Positions 43,400-52,360 of a DNA stretch of 60,939 bases are shown here, piece by piece. Source of the DNA: Lachnospiraceae bacterium UBA1729 (lineage in GTDB: Bacteria > Bacillota > Clostridia > Lachnospirales > Lachnospiraceae); NCBI GenBank assembly GCA_002315945.1, contig DCIJ01000090.1, positions 188 to 61,126 on the forward strand. Direction: 5' to 3'. The first letter of the stretch is position 1, and every line of letters begins with the position of its first letter. Made by a program: the position numbers and the translations under genes. The notes beneath the pieces are model-generated. The model was given only the letters and a program-made list of their open reading frames with translations. It had not been told where the DNA came from and made no database searches.

Positions 43400-45628
43400 T
43401 TATTTCCTCCAGAAAATCTGTATAGAATCTCCTGCAGTAATTTTTTCCATATACTGGGCATCTCTTCCATTAAGAATTGCCGCCACAGAGCTGCCCTGAG
43501 GCTTGGACAAATCAAAATCTATCTTATCAAATACATCAACAAATACATATTCCGCCTTGCCAGACAGATGAACCGGCAGATTATTTACCATTACTGTAAT
43601 ATCCACAGGCAGTTTGGGCTCATTGCTCTCTACACTGTCTTTGGACTTTGCGCCATCTTCTGTCACAGCATTAGCTTCATCATCAGGATTAAATTCTCCT
43701 GTTCTAAGCTCCTTAAAGGCCTGCTGCAAATCCTGCAGTTCTTCCTTGGCCTGGTCCGCTCTGGCTTTCTGATTTTCTTTCATTTTTTCAATATCCTCTT
43801 CCTCAGCTTCAGGAAGATTCTCAAAGGTGTCGCCACCCATACCATACTTGGTCAGATCAGATAAATCCAGTTCCTCTAAAGTCCAGATAACCGCAAAATT
43901 CTCATATACAGGAGTATCCATGTCAGCCAGCTTATTATTGACATAGATATTCATCTCAGGCTTCAGAACCACATCCATGAATTCAGTAATCTGCTTAACC
44001 GTATAGAAGGCGCACAGAGATATTTCATCATTCTGTTGTATCTCATAATATCCGGACTGTAACTGTCCGTTAACCATGGCATACTTGGGCAGGTCAATCT
44101 TCTTGTCGTTAACTATTACTCTAAGCACTGACCCATATTCCGGAATCTGCTGAATCTCCATCTTGGCAGGAGCTCCTGCAGTGGATGGATTAACCTGGAT
44201 ATAATCATTAGCATGTACAGGAGTATATAAATCAGCCGGCTTGTCATTAACAAATATAACCGCTCCCTCTCCAGGCTCTCCCCTGTGCATCCTCTGCTTT
44301 CCTTCGAAGGTATATACCAGAGGTGTGCCTCTCTTGGGGAACAGATCTTCATTAGAATAATCAGCCTGCATGGCAGCGTCAACCACAGCCATCTTGCCAT
44401 TGTCATAGAGCTTAACTCTCTCACCATTAAAGTTGACAAAGACAAATCCATTGTTCTGCTCATAGAAGGACAGACAGATACCAATAGGTGTAACCAGAAG
44501 GGAATCCTTCTTGGTATCCTTCTCCATAAAATGAATATTACCCATTACCTCTTCGCCACGCAGAACACATCTTTCCTTCTGGATGCCAAGCTTTTCTGCC
44601 AGATAATCAGTATAGGTTGGAATCTTTCCACCACCACCAACTACGAATACGGCGCTAACGGTCTTCTCACCATTTAATTCTTTTATCTTGTCGGCAACCT
44701 GTGTAGTCATATTATCCAAAACAGGTGCCACCACATTTAATAATTCTTCCCTGGAAATAGTCTGGGGCAAACCGATAATATCATTATATTTTATTATATC
44801 TTCTGTAAGCATCTGCCTCTTGATTTCTTCTGCTGCTGCAAAATCAACCAGGCAATGGTTGGCAATCACTTCTGTAAGCGCATCCCCTGCTATTGGAATC
44901 ATTCCATAGGCAATGATACTACCCCCACTTGTGATTGATATATCGCTGGTACCAGCCCCCACATCAACCAGGGCAATATTTAACATTCTGAAATTCTGAG
45001 GAATCGCAACCGAAATAGCCGCAATAGGCTCCAGTGTCATGTTGGCAACTTCCAGGCCAGCCTGACCTACCGCCTTGTTCAGGCCATCAACTACATCCTC
45101 AGGCAGGAAGGTGGCAATCAGATCAACACCTATCTCTTTTGCTGTATGGGACTCAAGGTTACCAATGATGTAGCCGCCCATATAGTAGCGCACAACTGAG
45201 TAACCAACACAGTAAAATTTCAGATTACCCGAGTACTCTTTGTTATGTTCAGCATAAGCAGTCTCAATGCCCTTGCTTTCCAGCTCATAGATGTCCTCAA
45301 CAGTAATCTCTTTTTCTGTCTCATAATTCATTTCAGCATGGACAGTTACAGTCTTAAGTACTCTACCAGCAGCAGCGATACATACGTCATGTAATTTGTC
45401 CCCAATCACTGCTTCCAGTTCATTTTTTACTGTTGCAATAGTGGCACCAACCCTTGGAATATCATGAATCTGACCATCCAGCATGGCTCTGGTCTCATGC
45501 TCCTTACTTCTTTGTGCAACCACATAAAATCTGTCGGCATTTTTATAGCCCACAGTTCCTACAATACTTCTGGTACCAATATCTAAGCCAAAAACCAGTT
45601 TTCCCGGATATTTTCTGGAATCTTCCAC
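43400..45628 (-). CDS. FtsA-like actin-fold ATPase with repeated beta-rich tail
   Basis: 742 residues, against about 420 for FtsA. The GTG start at 45628 has GGGAG upstream. The actin-fold ATPase core (about 1-350) has FGLDIGTRSIVGTV (phosphate 1), an FtsA-type 1C insertion (about 85-165), LVDVGAGTSDISIT (phosphate 2) and FVVGGGGKIPTY (adenosine). The tail contains recurring units of the form V-x-V-N-x-K-x-A/I-D (FVNDKPADLYTPV, VIVNDKKIDLP, YVNNKLADMDTPV), an acidic coiled coil (about 600-660) and a final ILNGRDAQYMEKITAGDSI segment resembling a ThiS-like end. No C-terminal membrane-targeting helix is evident. True ftsA is probably elsewhere. Confidence 0.75.
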   Translation of the reverse strand: MEDSRKYPGKLVFGLDIGTRSIVGTVGYKNADRFYVVAQRSKEHETRAMLDGQIHDIPRVGATIATVKNELEAVIGDKLHDVCIAAAGRVLKTVTVHAEMNYETEKEITVEDIYELESKGIETAYAEHNKEYSGNLKFYCVGYSVVRYYMGGYIIGNLESHTAKEIGVDLIATFLPEDVVDGLNKAVGQAGLEVANMTLEPIAAISVAIPQNFRMLNIALVDVGAGTSDISITSGGSIIAYGMIPIAGDALTEVIANHCLVDFAAAEEIKRQMLTEDIIKYNDIIGLPQTISREELLNVVAPVLDNMTTQVADKIKELNGEKTVSAVFVVGGGGKIPTYTDYLAEKLGIQKERCVLRGEEVMGNIHFMEKDTKKDSLLVTPIGICLSFYEQNNGFVFVNFNGERVKLYDNGKMAVVDAAMQADYSNEDLFPKRGTPLVYTFEGKQRMHRGEPGEGAVIFVNDKPADLYTPVHANDYIQVNPSTAGAPAKMEIQQIPEYGSVLRVIVNDKKIDLPKYAMVNGQLQSGYYEIQQNDEISLCAFYTVKQITEFMDVVLKPEMNIYVNNKLADMDTPVYENFAVIWTLEELDLSDLTKYGMGGDTFENLPEAEEEDIEKMKENQKARADQAKEELQDLQQAFKELRTGEFNPDDEANAVTEDGAKSKDSVESNEPKLPVDITVMVNNLPVHLSGKAEYVFVDVFDKIDFDLSKPQGSSVAAILNGRDAQYMEKITAGDSIQIFWRK

Positions 45629-45655
45629 CTAAACTTCTCCCATAAAAAAATTAAC

Positions 45656-46282
45656 CTATTCCATCACCTGTGCCAAAGTCTCTCTAACAGACCTGCTGGT
45701 ATTATCAAGGCTGCCATCATTATCAACGACCCGCTGACATGCAGCAAAAAATGCCGTCTCTGTCATCTGCTTTGACATAATACCGGCTATTCTCTCATCG
45801 CTGTATGCCCTGCCTTCTTTAAGGCGTTTTGTACGTGTAGGCACACTGCTATAAATATACCATATTTCATCAAGAATTTCATCATATCTTTCTTCTATCA
45901 AAAGAGCGGCCTCCAGAAAGTATATGTCACAGGCCTTATTTTCTTCCCACCTAGCCATATCCTTTTCGATATATTCTCTCACTGCAGGATGAATCAGTTG
46001 GTTTACAGCCTTTAGATTTTCTTCCTTTCCGGGGCCAAAGATTGCCGCCGCCATTTTTGCCCGGTCTATCTGGGAACCATAGCCCGCTGTCAGGATTTCA
46101 TCACCCAGCAGTTTTATTATGGGATCATACAAAGGCTGCCCCGGGTCTTTTAACATATTGGCCACATCATCAGCCAGTACCACATGGCAGTTACAGTTTT
46201 CTTTAATCAATTCCAGGACTGTAGACTTTCCACAGCCCACACCACCAGTAATTCCAATCTTTTTCATAATATTAATGTGCAT
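45656..46282 (-). CDS. coaE: Dephospho-CoA kinase
   Basis: P-loop GGVGCGKSTVLELI is near the start, then VVLADDVANMLKDPGQPLYD and an IHPAVREYIEKDMARWE segment. It phosphorylates dephospho-CoA in the last step of CoA synthesis. Two starts are possible, the ATG at 46282 (208 residues) or that at 46267 (203 residues); neither has a strong ribosome-binding site, so translation is probably coupled to polA, whose stop codon lies at 46272-46274. Confidence 0.93.
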   Translation of the reverse strand: MHINIMKKIGITGGVGCGKSTVLELIKENCNCHVVLADDVANMLKDPGQPLYDPIIKLLGDEILTAGYGSQIDRAKMAAAIFGPGKEENLKAVNQLIHPAVREYIEKDMARWEENKACDIYFLEAALLIEERYDEILDEIWYIYSSVPTRTKRLKEGRAYSDERIAGIMSKQMTETAFFAACQRVVDNDGSLDNTSRSVRETLAQVME

Positions 46283-48944
46283 CAAACCAGGTAAATCCTG
46301 AGTTCAGATCTACTTCAAGTCTTACAGTCAGACTGGCCGCATTCTCCATCTGAGTTCTGAGGATTTCCTCTACTCTTTCCTTTTCTTCTATCAAAGTATC
46401 TATTATCAGTTCATCATGTATCTGTAAAATCAGACGGGACTTCAGGTTTTGTTTTTTAAGTTCCCTGTATACGCCCAGCATGGCTAACTTCATAATATCT
46501 GCTGCAGTTCCCTGAATAGGGGAATTCATTGCAACCCTTTCACCAAAGGCTCTCCGCATAAAATTCTTATCTGCAATTTCAGGTACAGGGCGCCTTCTGT
46601 TATAGGCTGTCACAACATATCCATTTTTTTTGGCAGCTTCAACCTGTCCGTCCAAAAATGACTTGATTCCAGGGTAAGTCTCAAAATAGTCGTTGATATA
46701 CTGCTTTGCTTCCTTGACAGATATGGACAGATCCTGACTTAATCCAAAGGAGCTGATGCCATATACTATTCCAAAATTGACAGCTTTAGCATTTCTTCTC
46801 AACTCAGGTGTAACCTCCTCTGGGCTTTTATGAAATACCTTGGCAGCGGTAATGGCATGAATATCACTTCCCGAATTATATGCTTCGATTAACTCCCGGT
46901 CACCTGACATATGGGCCAGTACTCTGAGCTCTATCTGAGAGTAGTCCGCATCTGTAAGTACACAGCCTTCTGAAGCTGTGAAGACTTTTCTAAGCTGTCT
47001 TCCCAGTTCTGTCCTGGTTGGAATATTTTGCAGATTAGGCTCTGTGGAGCTGATTCGTCCAGTAGCTGTAATAGTCTGATTAAAATGCGAATGAATCCTT
47101 TCAGTTTCATCAATATATGCAGACAAACCCTCCGCATAGGTTGATTTGAGTTTGGTCAGGGTTCTGTATTCCAGAATATTGCCAATTACCGGATTGTCTG
47201 CTGCCAGCTTTTCAAGCACATCGGCTGCAGTTGAATAACCAGTCTTGGTTTTCTTGCCACCAGGCAGACCCATTTTTTCAAACAGAACCTCTCCCAGCTG
47301 CTTGGGGGAATTAATATTGAACTGGACTCCAGCCTGACTGTATATGGTCTGTTCAAGGGTTTCAATTCCTTCTACCAGGTCCTCCCCATACTTTTCCAGT
47401 GCCTGTCTGTCAGTGCATACCCCTTCCCTCTCCATAGAATACAGTACATAGCTTACCGGCATTTCCATGTCATAATACAGGTCATACATCCCTGTCTCTT
47501 TCAGCTCCGAAACAAGTATTTCTGCTGACATGTAGTTTACATAAGCTAGTGTTGCAACATAATCCCTGAAGGTATCCAGCTTTGTAAAATCACTCTCATA
47601 GGCTTCGTAGGGACTGACCTTGCCAAACAGGCTTTTTTCATCGGCAATCTGAAGATTCAGACGCTCAAGAGCCACATCCCCAGGCGAATAATCATTTCCC
47701 AGGGGATTGATTAAATATGCGGCCAGTTTTACATCAAAGAGCAATTCATTCCTGCCAAGGGCCACATATTCCAGCTCGTCACCGCAGGCTCTAAATAATG
47801 TCTTCACATCAAATACAGATATTCCAGCATTTTTTATTATATCCAGTATCTTTCCCACCAGGTAGGAATCTGTAACAAACCCCTGGACCGGAATGCAGAA
47901 CGCTTTTTGGGCATTCTCACAGATACCTATTGCCCCTAGTCCTCCCTGATTATTTAATATCACAGACAGGCCCACCTGGTTTTGTATTTTTGAAAAAAAG
48001 CTGTCTACCTCAGAAAATTCTGTAAGCATTACCTTTTCAAATTCTGCTCCCCGAGGCTGGGCAGGTGTCTCCCCTGCACTGTTAAAACGCTCCAGAAACT
48101 TTTTAAACCCTAACTCCTTGCACATTTCATAGGCTTCTTTTGTATATACATCTGTAAGGCGTGCCCTGTCATATGAAAAGTCCAGTTCACAGTCAGTCTT
48201 GATTGTTGCCAGGAATAAAGACAGGTCTGCCTTATCACGGTTCTCCATAAGGGTCTGCTTGATTGATTTCTTGCTGATTTCATCAATATGCTCATAGATT
48301 CCATCTATAGATCCATAGGTAACCATCAGCTCAGTAGCAGTCTTAGCTCCAACCTTGGGTACCCCTGGAATATTGTCAGCAGAGTCCCCCATCAAAGCCT
48401 TCAGCTCAATAAAGCCTGCAGGTGTAACACCATAGGCCTTCTCAACATCCTGGGGATAATAATCCTCTATCTCTGTCTTCCCCATTTTTGTCTTTGGAAT
48501 TCTGATTTTAATATGCTCGTCAGCTATCTGGAGCAGATCCCTGTCTCCTGATACCAGACTTACCTCCAGTCCATCTGCCTGAGCCTTTTTTGCCAGACTT
48601 CCCAGAATATCATCTGCTTCAAAGCCTTCCCTGGTACATATCTGAAACCCAAAGGCCTGCACAAGTTCTTTGATGATTGGAATCTGTTCACGCAGCTCTT
48701 CAGGCATTGGTTTTCTGGTTCCCTTGTATTCGGAAAATGCTTTGTGTCTGAAGGTTGGAGCCTTCAGGTCAAAAGCCACCGTAAGATAATCAGGCTTCTC
48801 ATCATCAATAAGCCTGAATAAAATATTTAAAAATCCGTATACAGCATTGGTGTGTACACCCTTTGCATTGGTAAGCATCGGCACCCCGTAAAAGGCACGG
48901 TTTGCTATACTATGTCCATCTACCAGAACTATCTTTTCTGCCAT
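46272..48944 (-). CDS. polA: DNA polymerase I
   Basis: 890 residues. The N-terminal 5'-3' exonuclease domain (about 1-290) is intact (VDGHSIANRAFYG, FEADDILGSL, GVPKVGAKTATELM). The polymerase domain has motif A LTDADYSQIELRVLAH, motif B RRNAKAVNFGIVYGISSFG and motif C LQIHDELI. The intervening 3'-5' exonuclease domain (about 305-480) lacks the D-x-E proofreading motif, as in Bacillus and Thermus. It replaces RNA primers and fills repair gaps. Confidence 0.96.
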   Translation of the reverse strand: MAEKIVLVDGHSIANRAFYGVPMLTNAKGVHTNAVYGFLNILFRLIDDEKPDYLTVAFDLKAPTFRHKAFSEYKGTRKPMPEELREQIPIIKELVQAFGFQICTREGFEADDILGSLAKKAQADGLEVSLVSGDRDLLQIADEHIKIRIPKTKMGKTEIEDYYPQDVEKAYGVTPAGFIELKALMGDSADNIPGVPKVGAKTATELMVTYGSIDGIYEHIDEISKKSIKQTLMENRDKADLSLFLATIKTDCELDFSYDRARLTDVYTKEAYEMCKELGFKKFLERFNSAGETPAQPRGAEFEKVMLTEFSEVDSFFSKIQNQVGLSVILNNQGGLGAIGICENAQKAFCIPVQGFVTDSYLVGKILDIIKNAGISVFDVKTLFRACGDELEYVALGRNELLFDVKLAAYLINPLGNDYSPGDVALERLNLQIADEKSLFGKVSPYEAYESDFTKLDTFRDYVATLAYVNYMSAEILVSELKETGMYDLYYDMEMPVSYVLYSMEREGVCTDRQALEKYGEDLVEGIETLEQTIYSQAGVQFNINSPKQLGEVLFEKMGLPGGKKTKTGYSTAADVLEKLAADNPVIGNILEYRTLTKLKSTYAEGLSAYIDETERIHSHFNQTITATGRISSTEPNLQNIPTRTELGRQLRKVFTASEGCVLTDADYSQIELRVLAHMSGDRELIEAYNSGSDIHAITAAKVFHKSPEEVTPELRRNAKAVNFGIVYGISSFGLSQDLSISVKEAKQYINDYFETYPGIKSFLDGQVEAAKKNGYVVTAYNRRRPVPEIADKNFMRRAFGERVAMNSPIQGTAADIMKLAMLGVYRELKKQNLKSRLILQIHDELIIDTLIEEKERVEEILRTQMENAASLTVRLEVDLNSGFTWFDAH

Positions 48945-48962
48945 CTGTGGTTCCTCCCTAAA

Positions 48963-49334
48963 TTATAAAAACTTCGCTATTACCAGCATGGTCATAATAA
49001 GTACGCCTATGCCACTTATTGCTACAACCACTGACATAAAGGTAACCAGTCGGTCTCGTATCCTTATTCTTGCTCTGACTTCATTCAGTCTGTCTTCCAG
49101 CTTTTTTTGCAGATTAAAGTAGGTATCATCTTTTTCCAGCTGCTTTAAGCCCTCATGAATCAGGAACTGCACATTCATCTCTTCTGTACAGTTTTCACAG
49201 ACCTGCGCATGCATCATGAATTTTTTTAAATTAGTTCCATCCAGAGAATCGTCCAGAAATTCTGGCATCAACCGGTTAATGTCCTTACAGGAGAATTCTC
49301 TTTTTTTAATCAATATCTTCTTGTATTTTTTCAT
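48963..49334 (-). CDS. Anti-sigma-like zinc-finger (ZAS/zf-HC2) membrane protein
   Basis: 123 residues. Residues 16-49 carry Cys16, His42, Cys46 and Cys49, the C-x25-H-x3-C-x2-C pattern of zinc-binding anti-sigma domains. A charged helical stretch and one C-terminal membrane helix (about 98-120) follow. Anti-sigma factors of this type hold an ECF sigma at the membrane. No ECF sigma gene lies nearby. It is between the AraC-family gene and polA. Confidence 0.75.
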   Translation of the reverse strand: MKKYKKILIKKREFSCKDINRLMPEFLDDSLDGTNLKKFMMHAQVCENCTEEMNVQFLIHEGLKQLEKDDTYFNLQKKLEDRLNEVRARIRIRDRLVTFMSVVVAISGIGVLIMTMLVIAKFL

Positions 49335-49339
49335 TTTCC

Positions 49340-50230
49340 CTAAGCCTGTCTTGATACTTTTCTATATTCCAAAGGAGAATATCCTTTATTTTCCCTGAAC
49401 CGCTTGGTGAAATAACTCATATCGGTAAAGCCGCACTCTTCCCCAATTCTTGAAGCCTTCATATCTGTCTGGGACAGCATTATTGCAGCCTTGTCAATTC
49501 GATATTGCAACAAATATTTAATCGGAGGCACTCCTATGATTTTCTTAAAGCAGCGGAGAGCTTCACTGACACTTACATTGCCTGCAGCAGCAATATCCTC
49601 TGCAGAAATATCCTCTCCAAAATGTTCCTGGATATAGGAAAGCATTTTTTTAATTCTTCTGTCATTCTTTTGAAGCCCCTCGTTAATTGGAACCTCATCC
49701 GATTTAATATTATTAAAGAGAAGAAAAAACACCTCTGTCAGATAGCTTCGCACACTCCATTCGTACATCTTTTCATCCCTGACCTGAATGCCCCAGGCTG
49801 TATCCAATTTTTCAAGCATTTCCTTATGCCATGGAATCTCTTCAGTCAAAAGAAGATGCTCTGCATTCTGATTTTTCATAAATGGATATATGTAATTGGT
49901 CCAGTATACACTATCAATTCCCCCAAGGAGCCTTGGATGGAATACAAAAGAATGTATCTTACTTTCTGTACCAGCCGGCCATGCTCCATGAAGCACAGTG
50001 GAATTGACAAATATCCCTTCACCAGGCTTGAGAGTATACTTTGAAGTACCTGCTGCCACTGTAACAAGTCCCTGGACACTGAAAATAAACTCCCATTCAT
50101 CATGCCAGTGCCATTCCACAGCATAATGATTTAAATCATCCCTGTATACAGCCACTGGATATCCTGCTGCGCCGTGAGTTACCAGTTCTTTTCCATCAGA
50201 TCCTATCTGACATTCACATTCATTTAACAT
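49340..50230 (-). CDS. AraC-family transcriptional regulator
   Basis: 296 residues from the ATG at 50230, which has a GGAG site. An N-terminal cupin-like sensor (about 25-115; WHWHDEWEFIFSVQG) precedes a C-terminal double helix-turn-helix (about 200-293: DIAAAGNVSVSEALRCFKKI and GEECGFTDMSYFTKRFRENK). The cupin suggests a small carbohydrate-type ligand. It faces an MFS transporter gene across a 144-base divergent region and probably regulates it. Confidence 0.9.
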   Translation of the reverse strand: MLNECECQIGSDGKELVTHGAAGYPVAVYRDDLNHYAVEWHWHDEWEFIFSVQGLVTVAAGTSKYTLKPGEGIFVNSTVLHGAWPAGTESKIHSFVFHPRLLGGIDSVYWTNYIYPFMKNQNAEHLLLTEEIPWHKEMLEKLDTAWGIQVRDEKMYEWSVRSYLTEVFFLLFNNIKSDEVPINEGLQKNDRRIKKMLSYIQEHFGEDISAEDIAAAGNVSVSEALRCFKKIIGVPPIKYLLQYRIDKAAIMLSQTDMKASRIGEECGFTDMSYFTKRFRENKGYSPLEYRKVSRQA

Positions 50231-50259
50231 ATTTTTCTCCAAAAAGACTTTTTATGTAT

Positions 50260-50268
50260 TTTATACCA
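50260..50268 (-). promoter_or_regulatory. Extended -10 promoter of the AraC-family gene
   Basis: TGGTATAAA on the minus strand fits an extended -10. No good -35 is seen. Two AAAAAG/CTTTTT inverted repeats (50241-50253 and 50277-50294) flank it. Confidence 0.5.
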
Positions 50269-50330
50269 TTCTGACGAAAAAGTCATATCTTTTTGTTGGA
50301 ATAATTATATTATTTTCTCATTTTTGAAGA

Positions 50331-50336
50331 TATAAT
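50331..50336 (+). promoter_or_regulatory. Probable -10 box for the MFS transporter gene
   Basis: TATAAT, 38 bases before the ATG. A clear -35 is lacking, as expected for a promoter needing an activator such as the divergent AraC-family protein. Confidence 0.45.
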
Positions 50337-50374
50337 CGCAGTATCAAAAGCAAAACGAAACAAGGAGAACAGAC

Positions 50375-51556
50375 ATGACTACATTATTACTGGCTGTAAT
50401 ATATATTACTTTTATTTCTCTTGGACTGCCAGATACGCTCTTAGGCGCCTGCTGGCCAACAATGTATCTTGAATTTGGAGTACCACTTTCCTATGCAGGC
50501 ATCATTTCCATGACCATTGCACTTGGAACTATCATATCCGCTCTGCTTTCAGACCGTATGACAAAAGCTATAGGCGTAGGAAAAATAACAGCCTTTTCAG
50601 TGGCAACTACCTGCGTTGCACTATTTGGTTTTGCCATAAGTCACAGCTTTTTAAGTCTTTTTATCTGGGCAATCCCCTATGGACTTGGTGCTGGTGGAGT
50701 TGATGCTGCCATCAACAACTATGTTGCGCTTCATTACGAAAGTCATCACATGAGCTGGCTGCACTGTATGTGGGGACTGGGTGCCGCAACAGGACCTTAT
50801 ATTATTACATATGCTCTTACTCACAGCATGGGCTGGAACGGAGGCTACCTGATAATCTCCATTCTTCAGGTTGCCCTGACAACTGTAATTTTCATCTCTC
50901 TTCCACTTTGGAAAAAGCCCTCCGAAGGACTCAACAGCCAGCTGTCGCAAAGTGCCAGTGAAGATATGAACCAGACAAAAGCCATTAGTATTAAGGAAAT
51001 TGTGGCTATCCCAGGTGCCATTCAGCTTCTCATAGCCTTCTTCTGCTACTGCGCATTAGAACAGACCGCTATGCTGTGGGCATCCAGCTACCTGAATCTG
51101 CATGGTGGTCTGACCCCTCAAAAGGCAGCCAGTCTGGCCGGCATGTTCTGTGTCGGCATCACACTGGGAAGAGCTGCCAATGGATTTATTGCCATGAAAT
51201 TAGATGATACTACTCTCATCCGTGGGGGATGTGTAATTATCGGCATAGGTGCAGTATTAATGATTATTCCTACTATTCCAACTGCCATTATTGGATTTAT
51301 TCTGGTAGGAATTGGATGTGCACCAGTATATCCATGCATTATTCATTCAACACCTACCAATTTCGGTGCCGACAAATCCCAGGCACTAATCGGAGTTCAG
51401 ATGGCCTGTGCATATATTGGAATACTGATTATGCCTCCACTTTTTGGAGTCATTGCTAACAATATCAGCATTTCTTTGCTGCCATTCTATCTGCTTGGAA
51501 TACTTTCATTACTATTTGTAATGCATGAAACAATGTTAAAAAAGATCAACGCTTAG
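50375..51556 (+). CDS. MFS transporter, probably for a sugar
   Basis: 393 residues with about 12 membrane helices. The N-terminal half has FISLGLPDTLLGACWPTMYLE and a DRMTKAIGVGKI loop after helix 2, matching MFS motif A loosely; the second half has AGMFCVGITLGRAANGFIAM. The pattern resembles FucP/glucose-type clostridial MFS carriers. AAGGAG lies 8 bases before the ATG. Divergent AraC-family regulator and downstream HAD and GH3 genes suggest sugar uptake, but the substrate cannot be read from sequence. Confidence 0.85.
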   Translation: MTTLLLAVIYITFISLGLPDTLLGACWPTMYLEFGVPLSYAGIISMTIALGTIISALLSDRMTKAIGVGKITAFSVATTCVALFGFAISHSFLSLFIWAIPYGLGAGGVDAAINNYVALHYESHHMSWLHCMWGLGAATGPYIITYALTHSMGWNGGYLIISILQVALTTVIFISLPLWKKPSEGLNSQLSQSASEDMNQTKAISIKEIVAIPGAIQLLIAFFCYCALEQTAMLWASSYLNLHGGLTPQKAASLAGMFCVGITLGRAANGFIAMKLDDTTLIRGGCVIIGIGAVLMIIPTIPTAIIGFILVGIGCAPVYPCIIHSTPTNFGADKSQALIGVQMACAYIGILIMPPLFGVIANNISISLLPFYLLGILSLLFVMHETMLKKINA

Positions 51557-51584
51557 ATCTCTTTTTATAAACACCACTTTATTA

Positions 51585-51612
51585 AAGTCGGGTAACTATT
51601 GTTGCCCGACTT
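51585..51612 (+). terminator. Terminator of the MFS gene
   Basis: AAGTCGGG (51585-51592) pairs with CCCGACTT (51605-51612); the inner TAAC/GTTG can add four more pairs with one wobble. TTCTT follows. The HAD gene ends only 7 bases beyond on the other strand, so it may serve both directions. Confidence 0.85.
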
Positions 51613-51618
51613 TTCTTA

Positions 51619-52221
51619 TTACCTGTCGTATTCTTTAAGTTTTTCTATCAGTTCTTCTTCACTGTTTACTACGAATCCCTCAAATCCCATCTTAACCGCC
51701 TGTTCCACATTGGCAGGCAGATCATCAAAGAAAATGCACTCCTCGGCCTTCAAATCAAACTTAGTAAGAAGTGACTCATATATTTCCGGCTCAGGCTTAC
51801 ATTGATTTACCATGTAGGAAACCATCTCCCCATCCAGAAGTCCTCGCCAGTAGCCCACTGATGAATGGGCGTCAAAGAGGGGTTTGGAATAATTTGACAG
51901 ACAGTATAATTTGTATCCCCTGTTCTTCAGGCTCTTCATCAGGTTCCATACTTCAAATCTGGGAAGAGGCATTCTCTCAGGATGAACAAAGAACCATCTG
52001 AACATGTCCTCATGGTTGGGATACAGACAGCACAGCCTATCGCATATTTCCTGAGTGGTTGCAATTCCTCTGTCAAATTCATCACACCAAAACTGTGCTC
52101 CAAAAATTTCTTTTCCTGCTTTTTCGGCTTCGTCGCTGTCAAAACCGTACTCCATTATCATATCTTTCCATCTGTAGGAAATCAGTACATTACCCACGTC
52201 AAATATCAAATTCTTAATCAT
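51619..52221 (-). CDS. HAD-family phosphatase (HAD-IA, YihX-like)
   Basis: 200 residues. Motif I is DVGNVLISYRW (catalytic Asp near residue 7), motif II LYCLSNYSKP, motif III NQCKPEPEIYESLL, motif IV FFDDLPANVEQAVKMG. The sequence pattern is close to YihX-type sugar-phosphate phosphatases and to epoxide-hydrolase N-terminal phosphatases; the exact substrate is unknown. It is expressed toward the MFS gene. Confidence 0.88.
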   Translation of the reverse strand: MIKNLIFDVGNVLISYRWKDMIMEYGFDSDEAEKAGKEIFGAQFWCDEFDRGIATTQEICDRLCCLYPNHEDMFRWFFVHPERMPLPRFEVWNLMKSLKNRGYKLYCLSNYSKPLFDAHSSVGYWRGLLDGEMVSYMVNQCKPEPEIYESLLTKFDLKAEECIFFDDLPANVEQAVKMGFEGFVVNSEEELIEKLKEYDR

Positions 52222-52322
52222 ATTACCCTACTTTCCATTTTTCTTTTTCATCTCTTTTTTCATCTGACTTATTTTAATACACTTCTATACAAAATCATAG
52301 CAGGAATAACACCTTTGAATTT

Positions 52323-52352
52323 AAAAAAAGGCTTCCGGAATATCCGGAAGCC
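52323..52352 (-). terminator. Intrinsic terminator of the TetR gene
   Basis: A 10-bp stem (GGCTTCCGGA with TCCGGAAGCC) and a 3-base loop are followed on the minus strand by seven T residues. It lies 8 bases past the TetR stop. Confidence 0.93.
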
Positions 52353-52360
52353 CAAGCCTA

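Noticed and set aside
46272..48944. Proofreading-deficient polA as a defect
   Set aside because: Loss of the 3'-5' exonuclease residues is normal for DNA polymerase I of many Firmicutes.
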